From: Basidiobolus meristosporus CBS 931.73
Taxonomy: Eukaryota > Basidiobolomycota > Basidiobolomycetes > Basidiobolales > Basidiobolaceae
DNA length: 40,001 nucleotides
Direction of reading: 5' to 3'
Assembly: GCA_002104905.1 (NCBI GenBank)
Contig: MCFE01000746.1
Span: forward strand, 1-40,001
The position numbers and the translations under genes are program-made. The stretch's first letter is position 1. Each line of letters begins with the position of its first letter. Below are positions 1 through 11,396 of the stretch, one piece after another. The notes under the pieces are model-generated. The model was given only the letters and a program-made list of their open reading frames with translations. It had not been told where the DNA came from and made no database searches.

Positions 1-1450
1 GCGAAAACTCGGGAAGCTTCCTTGGGGAGCCCTTCAATTTGACAGCTCTGTTCAGGATGTCACGTTAACAGATACTCCCAAGGAATTGGTGACGTTCAGT
101 ACCATTTTGGATGCGTTCTGGCCAGGCGCTCTCCTGCAAGGCAAAGGATATGTTGGTGGGGTGGGAGGATTCAAACTTCTTCCCATTTGGGAACGAAATG
201 ACCAGAAAATCACTGTCGACTTCATGAATGGTAAGAGCACCTCTGTCATATGTAAGCCTGATTCCGGGTAACTATTTGATGTTTTGTTTTTGGTTCTTTA
301 CCTAAACTGACTCTTCTGAAGCAAGGTCCGCAACGTTATAGCTAGCCTGGTGAGCAAAGCAAAATTCAGTGGTCACGAAGCAGGGGCCAACATTCACTAC
401 AGAACTGTTGAGGGTAATTCTGCTGAATCCGCAGCATTAAATCTTGTCTTTGGTACCAGTCATTTGACACACCAAGCCAAAACCACTCTTGATGCCCAAC
501 GAAATTACACAGAACGCACTGTTTCTGTATACTTTGTTGAGCGGGCATATACTGTAGATATCATGATGCCCAAAACCTCTGCTGACTTCTTCAACAATCG
601 GTTCACTATAGAAGATCTGAAAGAGCGGGTGCGCTTCGGCCGCCTTGGACCATATAATCTTCGGGTCTTTGTGTCGAGTGTAAGCTATGGGTGCGCTCTT
701 TTTTATTCAGTCACCTCATCTGCCATTGCACCAGATATTCGCGCCACCATTCAGTCTTCCTATAACGGCCTGATGCTCGGAGTCGACTTCCATCCAAATA
801 TTAAGCATCAGAAGCCGCTAAGTGAATCGAAAATAGGTGTAGCGATGATGGGTGGCAGCAGAAATGCTGCTATCAACCTCATTCACGATGGAAACCTTTA
901 TTCCTTTTTCAGTCATGAATCCTCTTTGGAAACCTGCATGCCTATTTCCTACACTATGCGCAGTGTTGCCAATGGTAATTTGGCTGCCGTCAGTCAGACT
1001 ACCAAGTACACCATCAAATCTTGCCACCCGGTACATAAAGGCTACAAATGGATCTTCAAAACTATATCCTTGACATTAATGGGCCCATCTGAGCCTGGTA
1101 ACGATGATACCGCTGAGGCATGGGGTGATATTGTGCTTAATGGTCAGTATATATGGTCCGTCGAAAAATCCAGATATCAGTCTATCAAAGTAGGCCAGAA
1201 TGTCAATTTCTTCAAACCGCCCAGGGCAACGGTTCTCACTGATTTATCAGATGATATCTCACCACCATTTTCTCTTTATTTGAACTTCATCGATGATGAC
1301 ACTTGGAATGGCGACTTTGACGGCACCATTGTGAACGGTAATTTCACTGAGTGGGAAGTTGGGACCCACACTATGAGACTCAGATCTGAAGGAGAGTTGC
1401 TTCTTAGTTACAAGGTCAACAAAGAGAAATACGGTATGCTTCTCAATTAA
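1..1450 (+). CDS. Cholesterol-dependent-cytolysin-like protein (thiol-activated cytolysin family), 5' end outside window
   Basis: Family members are secreted pore-forming proteins that oligomerise on membranes. The 5' end lies left of the window; the reading frame is open from base 2. I infer exons <1..267 and 322..1450: the 54-bp intron starts GTAACT, ends GAAG, has a CTAAAC-like branch site and joins the frames in phase. Family signatures in order are WPGALLQGK (about 118-144), a VSSVSYG strand (671-691), a glycine pair in a VAMMGGS strand (about 836-856), and PISYT (941-955). Together these cover CDC domains 1-3. The last ~135 residues (from about 1037) do not resemble the usual Ig-like domain 4, and no Trp-rich undecapeptide like ECTGLAWEWWR is present. 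They form an Asp/Gly-rich beta-looking region (AWGDIVLNGQ, NFIDDDTWNGDFDG). Stop at 1448-1450. The family call is firm; activity and membrane target are unknown. Horizontal origin is an inference. Confidence 0.8.
268..321 (+). other. 54-bp spliceosomal intron in the CDC-like gene
   Basis: The upstream frame stops at 269-271, right inside a GTAACT donor. Removing 268-321 (acceptor AAG at 319-321) restores a single frame that lines up with the family across the junction. Intron size matches other introns in this window (53-106 bp). Confidence 0.75.
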
Positions 1451-2436
1451 TAAGCGGTAAGTGGGTATTACAGAGGAGAGTTAATCAGTAGTCAACAACA
1501 AAATTTGACAACTGGAATAAATTTATTCCGCAATTACTTCAGATGCCACTTTGTGTTCATGTGGTCTCAGTAGGGCTGTTTGTGTTAATGTAGAGAGCAA
1601 AAATCATATTGCACTCATGAACAATTAAATGGCAGAATGTAACTGTGCGTATTCAACAGCTGAGAGCTGGTGAAGATGGGCGATTAACAACTGCGAAATT
1701 ACTAAATATATATGTGGATAACATATGTATTGGCTCCTTTTATTATACTAATAGTTTTACCCCAGAAATATATACTGCCTTACCTCACTTTGATTTGCTT
1801 TCTAGCTTGATAATTGTGGGAGTCGAAGTGACACCAGAGGGAAACCAGCAAGCTAAAGTTCCAAAATAGTCGCTACTTTGTGCTATTTATGTTCCGAGCG
1901 CCAACCAAGGTCAGAATCATTATACATGTCACCTTCATTGCATCCTCCAAAGCATCCCGGTGTTTCAATATTAGCCGCAATTTTCAGGTGTTTTCCCACG
2001 TATAAGTGTCACGCTAATCGTCTCAGCTCAAACAACTTCAAGCCGGCTATCCTACGCCTACTTGAATCCAGCTGCATTCCAGCTCATGCTCCTCTTTGTG
2101 TATGAAAATGCGTGTTTATTTGTATGTAAAGTACGGCTGTGGATTATGCATGTTTGTAAGTCATCAGCGGAGCAAATCATTTTAAACGCCGCAAGGGATT
2201 TTCTTCGTTTTTGAGAATTGTACACAGAGGAAATGATAGAATAGGTGGGGTTGATAGCCTTCGGAACTGGTGTGTACATGGGGTCGTCGGAATCTACCCC
2301 CAAGAGATAAGTATTTTACATAAAAGAGATAGGGTTTAGAAAAATACAACGCTCGACAAGTGGTTTTGCCCAGCTATACAAGAGTAACTATATCACAGAA
2401 ACCGAACGTGCACCTTGCAGAATAGTAAATGATTGC
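1451..2436. other. Intergenic, no recognised gene
   Basis: Lies between the convergent ends of the CDC-like gene and the ankyrin gene. An open stretch at 1645-1869 (+, 74 codons, starts with GTG rather than ATG) resembles nothing I know. I see no RNA gene or repeat. Confidence 0.5.
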
Positions 2437-3295
2437 CTAGATACGTGTGACAGGCAATATCGAGTTCAACGGATCAATCCCCACTTGAGTAGCGAAGCAA
2501 GGCATTTCGGTTTCTTCTTGAACTGTAGTTAAATGAATAGGGTCAGAGCCGCTTCTGAATCTTCTGGTTTTGCTACGTCCGAAAGTCTGACTGACACTGT
2601 CCAGCAGATCCTGCATGCTTCCACGACGTAACCTTCTTCTGAGAGAATTTTCCGGTGGGCCAGATTTCTCTGGGAATTCAGGATGGATTGGCGAGAGCGG
2701 CGGGGATACAGAAGCCTCGCTACTACTACTGTTCTGATTAGGATCCGAGGTATAATCCATGATATGGTTTTGAAGTAATCTTGCAATTTCAGGCAACTGT
2801 TTAGCTAGAGCAATAGACAATGGCGTAATCCCAAATTTGTCTGGAATGTCTGGATATGCCCCATAACTCAACAAGAGTTCGACAGTACGTACGCAGCCCT
2901 TGGCGCAGGCATAGTGCAAGGGCGTGCTCCCAAACCCCGTGGTGCTGAGTGTCATTCCGCTGTTGAGTGATTCCCCACTATATCGACGAGAGCATCTAAG
3001 CAATGAGTTTAGTGTCTTCAATATACACAAACAAGTTGAAGGGAAATTACCTCCGTGCATTGACATCGGCACCTCTATCGAGCAGGTATTTGACAACCAC
3101 GAAGTTTCCGCTGCAGCAAGCGGCATGAATGGGAAGGATGCCGTTTACAACCGAGTCTATGCTCTGACCGTGATCCAAGGCAAATTTCACCAAGCCAAGG
3201 TTACCATTTGCTGCCCCCGAGTGCAGGCCGAGGTTGAGAAAAGGCTTGGGTTTTGTCTTGTTTGGTTTAAAAACTGGCTTACTGAGCTTGGTCAT
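2437..3295 (-). CDS. Small ankyrin-repeat protein
   Basis: Two exons, 3295..3051 and 2944..2437 on the minus strand, give about 250 residues. The 106-bp intron (donor GTAATT at 3050, acceptor CTCAG ending at 2945) falls between NAR and TTGFGSTPLH, exactly where an ankyrin unit should continue. Three to four repeats are visible: GAANGNLGLVKFALDHG, LPIHAACCSGNFVVVKYLLD, STPLHYACAKGCVRTVELLL and ITPLSIALAKQLPEIARLL. The C-terminal ~110 residues are Ser/Pro-rich, then basic (SLRRRLRRGSMQDLL), with no recognised domain; they could be a docking or phosphorylated tail. Ankyrin stacks bind other proteins; the partner cannot be told. The ATG at 3295 is the first in frame. Small ankyrin proteins of this kind are common in fungi and seldom characterised. 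Confidence 0.8.
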
Positions 3296-5959
3296 AGTAT
3301 GACTTAAAGCACAAGGGTGTGTGATAGGATATACGGCTTTTTGGAAAATCTAAAGGTACAGCAGGAAGAAGTTGTTTTGGCAATGAGGGCGGAAAAGAAG
3401 TCAAAAATTATGACTACACACTTAATCATGCGCCACATACCATATTTAAATCCGTTGATTTTCTCGATCCTAAAGTGTAATATGTACTATTAGGGTTAGG
3501 AGTACTGTATGGTATTGACTTATCAATCAACACAACAACTAGGCTTGATTGGTTTTGAAGTGAACTCACTTTCATACAAACCGGAGCTTTTTCTATTGTT
3601 TTTCACTTCATCAGCTATTTTCCCCCCAAATATAAATGACTATTGTACACTCTGTCAGAGATTTAGCCTCCATATATGACACATTTCGTTGAGGTATTAC
3701 TTTCGGTTATGAAACGAATAGCCTTGCCGATTTGATCAGCAGCATCGAACACACTTTTGGCATTCCAAATCAGCCGACTTTCCATTTGTGAAGTATATTG
3801 CTCAGGGAAGAGCTGTATCTGCCCATCGCATACAAGCCCGCTCTCTATGCGGAGCACGTGCTACTGATAGAAAGAGCGAAACCTCGTAAAGTGGCTTAGG
3901 CAGAATTCGATGAATTGCGTAACCATAGCTGACAGTATCACTTTCGTAATGCTATACTGGTTATCTTAGCGGAAACTCAATGCACAACCCTAACCCCAGC
4001 GGTCGCGTAGTCACCGTAAAACGCTATTCCAAATCATGTGAAACCGGGCATGTTATGTATCAACAAACATCCATCTCCGAAATGATAGCGGTACCCATGC
4101 TCACTTTGATCAATGTTGTTTGTGTCGGTTAACATCACTCCTGATGTTTATAGGAATCGAAGCAAAAACATCAGCCAAAGTGAAAACGCTTCTAGAAGGC
4201 TGCGGCATGGCTGCTGTGCAGTTGGTAAACCTGGGTAGAATCAAGCTTGGAATCTTCTATCTACTCGGAGTTGAGGATGATACATACTGATACAAAGAGC
4301 GGAATGTCCTCACTGCCAAGCTAATGCTGTGCAGTGCTTTGTTGGTGATTCATTTCCCCACTCCCTGGCTTTCAATCTAGAATACGCATCGATCACTCTA
4401 ACCCATTGTGAAAATGTGGGATTTGTTTCTGGATGGAATCGCCCTTTCTCCTTAAAAAGGGTAATTCCTCAGGTGCAGGTGGTCAGATGATGGATATCGA
4501 ATTACACCAAGTTCAAGCCATGACGAGGTAAAAGCTAGAAATAGAGATATTTCATAATATATCCAGGCGTTCACAAAACGCCGAATCCGTATAGGTGGCG
4601 TCATGAGCTTTAACCACCTTGGACTATCCATAGGCGATGGTCAGGATTTCGCCCATCCATGTGCGTCATGCACGTTCACTTGCTGTTGAATCAAAATAGA
4701 GGCAGATCATTACGCATGCAAGGAATAAAGAATGAATAGCTTGGCAGATTTAATCGATGGAAGATCAATTTATCCTCAATTGTTGTTTTCGATTGTATTG
4801 GAAATTGAACCAGCAAATTTCATTTCCGTTGCCCATTCATCGACGAGTTTATCAGTTGATGGTCTTTCAGTGGGAATAGCACTCAGCAAGCCGATGCCGA
4901 TCAGTGGTGTCTATTATTATGTTATATCAGCAAAATGTGAGCCACCATTGTAGGCAGAAGATAGGTTCACGGACTCTGACAAACCAACTTCGGGTAGCGG
5001 GCTCAAAGCGACGAGCTCACCAGTCAGAACGCGTGATAGTGACTTGATTGCAATAATTCAGCAAGCATGAATGTTAAGCCGGCCTCTGCCTAGGTGGAAT
5101 CATTACTCTTCCTATCATGCGATCAATCCGACCAATTATAGTTGCTACAGTAGGTGACTGGAGATTAGCAACATTGAGTATACAGTGGGTTGGTCACTCT
5201 AACTGAAAAGCGATCTGTCGTGTTTGGTATTACTAAAAGCTGTAGGTGCCCCAGTTGGGTGAAGAAGCTTAGCACATGCATCCTGAGATGATGGGATTTT
5301 GGTCCACATTGGAGTTTATACTCAAAGGATATATCAAGGATTCGGATTGGTAGAGCCAATCAACGGCCCACAGCAATTCTTGATGTAGAATAGTAGGAGC
5401 TCAAGGCTGGACTCGATATCTTGAATTGGGTCGAGCCAACCTCAACAGGTCCTAAAGCCCTTTGGCTCAACTTCCACTTTGTATTGATATGCGTTGGCAA
5501 ACATTTTGAACGAGATGTTGCTCCAGCTACTTCAGGGCTGAGGATAGTCAGATACAGATATTCAATTTCACCTGGCATTAGCTGTTTGCATAAAAACAGC
5601 GCTTATATCATCATAATATTATTCAACCCCTCCAAGCTGTGCTATGTATATGGGACTCAACTCCAACCAAGCAGCTCATAATTGGCCCAATTTAGAATAC
5701 TAAATAGATCATTAGGTCACCATTTGGTTTTAAACTAAATGGCTCCCAAATTTGTAATACATTAATCCAACCGACCCTTTTATATGTTGAATTTATCATT
5801 GCCACCATTGACGACGAAGAAAAAGCACCAAACATGGTAAAAATTTCGAGAAATCTACATTCAATAAGAAAATATACGCAACTCAGCAATATATATAACC
5901 CTTCCACAGCATATAGGCTCTCTCTTACATAAGCATTAGTAAGGATAGAGCAGCAAGCG
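3296..5959. other. Intergenic, no recognised gene
   Basis: 2.7 kb between the ankyrin gene and VTI1, which are divergently oriented, so it should hold both promoters. Short open stretches at 3663-3857 (-), 4732-4953 (+), 5360-5578 (-) and 5421-5681 (+) have no family resemblance. A 48-codon ATG-initiated frame at 4147-4290 (+) is exon-like (LLEGCGMAAVQLVNLGRIKL) but unassigned. Confidence 0.4.
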
Positions 5960-6984
5960 ATGTCAGGAGTTTCGGAGCTATTTGACTCATATGAGCAAGA
6001 ATACCTGGTTTTGAGAAATAGCCTTGGGGTAAAGATCGATACCCAACTCCCTACACTTCGTGGAGGTAACTGCAGGCTACTTTGATACAAGTTATAGCAC
6101 ATTCTGATAGCCTTCATTCCATAGAAGAGAGAAAAGCACTGGGAAGAGCTTCTGAGCGAGAGTTAGAAGAAATTGATGAGATAGTAAGTACAAGTTTATC
6201 CCTGGGCCTTAATTAGTCCTTTAATGTCTTTCCAATAACTTCAGGTAGAGCAAATGGAGATTGAATTGCACAATCTGCCTCAAACGTTGCGTTCGCGTCT
6301 ACATGGGAAAATGCGTACCTACAAAGCTGAGATAACTCAACTGAAAAAACAATTCGTATGTCGAAGTGGGTGTTTTCCTATTTGCTTTGACACTCACGTG
6401 AAGATCATTATAGAAAAGCGTGGTTTCCGATTCCGGAGAACGTGATGAGCTACTTGGTGATCATACCGTGCTGGCCTTAGATTCGGCTAGTATGGATCAG
6501 CGCTCTCGACTACTGTCCGGAACCGACAGATTGCAAGATTCCTCTCGCCGACTTCAAGATTCCCATCGACTAGCTCTGGAAACAGGTAAAAATTACATTG
6601 CCGGAATTTTCTGGTCTCAGCAACTGATATTGTTCACAAAAAGAATCACTTGGCGTCGGAATCTTGAGTGATCTTAGATCCCAACGGGAGCAAATCCAGC
6701 ATACTAGAGATACAGTAAGGCTATTAACGAAAGGGAGCACAATAGAAGATCTCTCACATGTTGTATATTAGTTGTTCGAAGCTGATTCCTCAATAGACCG
6801 TGCTACCAGAACGCTGAAATCCATGACTAGACGGTATGCAGCCTAATATATAGCGATGTAGCATGTAGTTCTTGAACTAACAATCTACATCAGAATGATG
6901 ACCAACAAGCTAATCAGTGGTGCAATCATTCTGGTGCTAATTTTGATTATATGTTTCATTGTTTATGCCAAGTTCTTCCGTTGA
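5960..6984 (+). CDS. VTI1: VTI1-family Qb-SNARE
   Basis: Seven exons: 5960..6065, 6125..6183, 6245..6355, 6414..6585, 6644..6714, 6772..6833, 6894..6984. Summed length is divisible by three and gives 223 residues, near yeast Vti1 (217) and human VTI1B (232). All six introns are 57-61 bp with GT-AG ends. Seen in order: N-terminal helical region (MSGVSELFDSYEQEYLVL, LPQTLRSRLHGKMRTYKAEI), the family signature GERDELLG, DQRSRLLSGTDRLQDSSRRL leading into the SNARE helix, and a C-terminal membrane anchor (LISGAIILVLILIICFIVY) followed by a few luminal residues. Vti1 proteins pair with several Golgi, endosomal and vacuolar SNAREs. The exons are too short to appear as one open frame, so an ORF-only scan would miss the gene. 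Confidence 0.92.
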
Positions 6985-8530
6985 GTTTTATCGCGTAGTA
7001 CCAATACTTCCTGTTTCCTCTAATTTATGGGATCGTTTTTCGCAGATCCCCACCTCTCCATATTGTAGCTTTCTGCCACACCTTCATTATTTTAGTCAAA
7101 CTTCTTAACCAGCACTTGCTCTGAACCTCGATCAGGCAAAATAAAATGGATTGATAACTGTATCACCCACACCATCGGTCTAAAAGTCCATAGGAGATAT
7201 TCGATCAAGAGGGACAATTTGGGTGCGACGTGACCTCGCGAATGACAAGGTGGGGTACTCAGTTATCGCTCCTGAACATATGTTGAGCAGTGGTTTGGGC
7301 CAATCCCTAGAGCAGATGCTGCTGCTGGGGCATACTAGAATCTACCCATTTTCTTAAGGTCCGGCTCGGAAAGTCCCACAAGGCTAAATTCAATTTACGA
7401 AGTGGGCGCTGCAATGAGGGGGTGAGACACGATTTAATGAACAATAAAGCCTGTGGCCCTGGTTCATGGGTCGGTAATTAGCGTGGTTTGTAGCAGTGGG
7501 TGGTCCAAGGATTCTGATAACCCAATGAAGAACTGAGACTTATGCAGTTGGGGTATGGGTGATTTAAAACAAGCATATTATCCGCATCGGGTAATCCGTG
7601 CTCATGAATCCTCACACGTCTGAGCAACATATGCCAGAGGGATGAAATTCTCGTGTACCACTCAGCACACACCCCTGAGGTCGTTGTTGAAAATAACAAC
7701 TGGGGTTCTGCAGAAAAACGCTGCAACAAGTTACCATTGTGGCGTTTCGCATTGCTTGCCACATATCTACAAACTAAGCGGTATTCACAGAGATTACATA
7801 GCTCAATTTCATCCGATTTGGAAACCTTGGGTGCATTGGATTGCATCTAGTAGTTTGTGCTTTAAAGTTCGGCATTCTGTACACCTGGTATCGCTCCAAT
7901 CCAATAGTCCGTCATCAGCCAATGGATCTGCTACAGGCGCCTGACAAGGTTTACGCCTACATTGGAGATACACGAGTTGCAACACCGAATATGATCTTCT
8001 GTAGCATCCATACAACAAGAGGATAGTGCACGATGTGGACGATTGAGCATGAATATGATGTGACTGTCAAATATCGAGCTTACCGAAGGTGGAAAATCAC
8101 CAAACTCTATCTCATTAAACATCTCCTTGTTCCATTTTCTTGCATCATTTACCCTCAACAACCTTCTGGTTGGTCAGTCGGGATTGTGATAGTTGTCTCA
8201 AACCTCAATCAGAATTTAAACCTTCGCATGAAATCCGACTCCTTTCCTTGTTTAATAAAATCGCTATAGCTTTGGGCAACTTCCCAATCGTATCAACTGT
8301 CAAGAAACTAAGCATATATAGCCGTACGAATCCTACTTTGTAAACTCGGATACTAAAGTCCAGCCTTCTGGAGAATACATACTTGGTGATACGTTACCCT
8401 ACTACCTAAAAAACCCATTCTTAGGAATCCGTCCTCAAACACCTTTGTCTATAAGTTCCACTTGTTTCTACCACTAGCAAGCCTCTGTTATCTACTGGCT
8501 TTAAGTGCGCTTTTGCTTCAATACTGAATA
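6985..8530. other. Intergenic, no recognised gene
   Basis: 1.5 kb between VTI1 and the LMBR1-like gene. It holds overlapping short open stretches on both strands (for example 7478-7846 minus and 7642-7944 plus) that shadow one another and resemble no family. A small GGGATC/GATCCC inverted repeat lies just after the VTI1 stop (about 7028-7049). Confidence 0.45.
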
Positions 8531-9955
8531 ATGGTGCCGCATAGAGCAAATGAAGAAGAGTTTTATGCGCAAGTGCGAGAAGGTATATTGGTGTTTTTAT
8601 TGTTCTTAGGCACCTTAGTGTCAGCCTTTCGAATCATTGGACGGTTTCAGCTGAAGCATAGGGACACTTATGACGAGGAGAGCAGCGAAGCCTTAGTCCC
8701 AAGACTGCTGTGTTCCTGCGGGTTGACATTTGCGGCTCTCGCATTTCTATTTATTCCAACAGCGGTAATCATGCTGTATGCACTTCCAGTAATCTCGAGT
8801 AACTACTACCTGAATTGGCTGGATGCTAGTCTACTTACTTCAATAGCCAGATACACATTCTTTGGCACAATCCTATCGCTTTTTGGGCTTATCCCTCTGG
8901 CATACTTCTACACAGAAACCGACCTCTTCAAAGGAATTTTTGGAAAACTCCACGAGGCATTTTCTGTGTTTCTGCTAGTAAGCGTGTTGACTTATATCCT
9001 GGTATTTATCATGCGAGGGATATTCGGGCTGGAGCACAAGCCGCATTTCGTGATTCTACACTGGTGGATCTGCTCCACCGTGGCCGTGGTTTCCTGTCGT
9101 GCCATCCCATTAGGAGTGATGAGAATATTTGAATGGGTCCAGACCATTCCACTAAATAGCAAAGAACACGAAGAAGCAAACGAAAGACTGGGTTATTTGG
9201 AAAGGGATCGAATCGTCCTTCACCAGAAAGTTGAATTTCATCAATCAAGACTGCGCAAACACATGTTTGATGATCTGAAAGCAATCGAGTTTAGCAATTC
9301 GCGAATGCTAGTGAACAACACAACAAGAAGTATATTCACGGTCTTGCAAGGACTGAAAAGTGAGATTCACTACACCGAGAAGGTACACCACGAGATCCAA
9401 CAGAGAGCAAGAAGATCCCCGATTCAACGGAGCCTTGGTTTCGTGGTTTCCGTGGTTGTCAGTATCATCAGTTGGCTACTCTTTATCTGTACAGTATCCA
9501 TGAGCCTATTCAAGGGGCTGTTCTCCATTAGCGGCAAGCTGTTCACCTTGGACCAATATCGGATATTATCGGGATTGACCAAATTCGAGGATATTCTCAA
9601 CTGGAAACTAGTGGAGACCGGGAGCGAGTTTATCTTGATTGTATATTTTATACTTGCCTTGGTTGCTGGATGCTACCAACTTGAACCTTTAAGGAAGATG
9701 TACCCCTCTCGGGGAAATACCTCGATGAAGAATATCATAGCCAATGTCACTCTGATGCTGATCATTGGGGCCGCATTGCCAACCATTGTTCCAATACTAG
9801 GACTTACCAAGTTGGACCTTATCGAGCTTTACCCAGTTACCGACTATACAATACAAAACCAATTCTGGCTACCATTTGTTTACAGAATTCTAATTGCCAC
9901 CAGCAGCTCCTACATCGTACTGGATCGTTACCTCCTAAGTAATCTATCTACCTGA
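8531..9955 (+). CDS. LMBR1/LIMR-family multipass membrane protein
   Basis: Intronless, 474 residues, first ATG used. About nine hydrophobic segments: near residues 18-38, 58-88, 101-126, 143-165, 173-197, 300-330, 365-382, 401-425 and 446-466. Between the fifth and sixth lies a charged, coiled-coil-prone region (about 210-300). The pattern and the motif IPLAYFYTETDLFKG, together with the C-terminal ALPTIVPILGLTKLDLIELYP, fit the LMBR1/LIMR family. Animal members (LMBR1, LMBR1L) sit in the plasma membrane or endomembranes and have been linked to lipocalin uptake and to Wnt signalling; fungal roles are largely unknown. No signal peptide beyond the first membrane segment. Family call is solid, function open. 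Confidence 0.85.
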   Translation: MVPHRANEEEFYAQVREGILVFLLFLGTLVSAFRIIGRFQLKHRDTYDEESSEALVPRLLCSCGLTFAALAFLFIPTAVIMLYALPVISSNYYLNWLDASLLTSIARYTFFGTILSLFGLIPLAYFYTETDLFKGIFGKLHEAFSVFLLVSVLTYILVFIMRGIFGLEHKPHFVILHWWICSTVAVVSCRAIPLGVMRIFEWVQTIPLNSKEHEEANERLGYLERDRIVLHQKVEFHQSRLRKHMFDDLKAIEFSNSRMLVNNTTRSIFTVLQGLKSEIHYTEKVHHEIQQRARRSPIQRSLGFVVSVVVSIISWLLFICTVSMSLFKGLFSISGKLFTLDQYRILSGLTKFEDILNWKLVETGSEFILIVYFILALVAGCYQLEPLRKMYPSRGNTSMKNIIANVTLMLIIGAALPTIVPILGLTKLDLIELYPVTDYTIQNQFWLPFVYRILIATSSSYIVLDRYLLSNLST

Positions 9956-11396
9956 TGCCTTGTAATCTGAAAGCTACTATCTAATGGCCCCAGCACCCCT
10001 CCACGCCAGAGTCTATATAACCTGTACTTCTAAACACTGGTCCAATCTACCGAGCCTGAACATATCCGACTCGAGCAGCCTAACACCCCCTTCGAGAGCC
10101 ATATCCTCGACCTTGTATACAACTCTTTGTCCTTGTTAGTAATCATCCACCGATTAATCACCTTATGTGTGTATATGCATCTGATCACGAGTAAAGACCT
10201 TCCTGAGGCTCACAAATATATAACCATATGGCTTGCTCGATTAGCTGCATAGCACTTAGCGTATAAAGTCAAGTAAGCCGAATTCTGTCTACACCTATCG
10301 ATGAGCCTACCAGTCAACCCATTAATTGATAAGTGGGATCTCTACATTATAAGAAAGCTATTCACCAGAATTTTCAAGAATGATCCATCTTCAACCATTG
10401 GGGAACCAGAAAAAGTATATGGATATGGGAGCACTTAATGTATCACCATCGACAGCAGGTCGTCTGATAACATGCGACACTGCCTGTACCATTGCTTGAA
10501 AAAGTTGGCCAGGTCGGACAAATATCGGACAATTAGAGTTGGAATCGTATCACTCCATAGATTCATATGGATTATTACTCTTCCAACTCGCGATCCAGCT
10601 GGCCCGTATCCCTACAACCAGGTGGGCCCGCGAAAGCCAAATTAACAATAAAGCATTCGGATAAACATGGATGATCCCGAAAAACCCAGTGATATCTCGA
10701 AATCGGGACTTCCCGTATATCGATATAAATGGTCAATTCGGGCCAATGTCCAAGATCTTTTCAAGCCTCCATACCTGATGGACTCCCACACACGATTTGT
10801 CACAAATCGGCCAATTTGCATGTTACCCGATAAGATGGATTTTAGGTTTCAGTAATAATTGATGAGCTCCATTAATAATCAACGTCGTTTAAATACTCGA
10901 ACTCCCCAACACGAATCCCAATTTGTAGATATTTCATTCGTATAATGTTCTACATTAATGGAGGCTAGCATCTTGATATAGCCACAGAGGATAATGCCCA
11001 GTCGCACAAGATAGTTGATTTTTCTGATATGAGGCTTCGACATATCGTTCAGGTACACAGTCTTATATGCCTATATCCTTCTGCGCTTAATCCAATACAG
11101 CCAGCGTTGGATAAAATTGCCCTGGCAACACCATATGTAATCAAGCGACACTGTGCCAGGATCGATTGGCCAGGATTTATTATTTCAATGTCGGGTGTCA
11201 AGGAAATCAGTCCCAGTTATGGTCAGTTGTATGTCGAAACACACAATAAATAATTTTGGAGATAATCGAGTGGTTGGGGAGGATTTTCTAGTAATGAACT
11301 ACTGTGTACAAGTGAGCGGGGTCTTGTGATAGATAAAGGTTTTACAATTCTATAGGAGAGCGAGCAGGTTAAGGGATAGGGAGCGAAGTCAAGATT
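9956..11396. other. Intergenic, no recognised gene
   Basis: 1.4 kb between the convergent LMBR1-like and arrestin genes. AT-rich with scattered short open stretches (10667-10855, 11029-11253, both plus) that have no family resemblance. No repeat or RNA gene seen. Confidence 0.45.

Noticed and set aside
366..1036. Antisense open frames over the CDC-like gene (366-548, 818-1036 minus)
   Set aside because: They mirror the conserved coding frame of the cytolysin and have no family resemblance.
1645..1869. 74-codon plus-strand frame after the cytolysin gene
   Set aside because: No ATG start, no recognisable family and no splice path joining it to the cytolysin.
3711..4758. Weak similarity between 3711-3745 and 4728-4758, as if two decayed copies of one sequence
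   Set aside because: Only about 30 bases with several mismatches; too short to separate from chance by eye.
5692..6117. 141-codon minus-strand frame
   Set aside because: It lies antisense to the first exon and promoter of VTI1, whose exon is well supported.
7028..7049. GGGATC/GATCCC hairpin after VTI1, as a terminator
   Set aside because: Intrinsic hairpin terminators do not apply to a eukaryotic Pol II gene; a short inverted repeat of this size is expected by chance.
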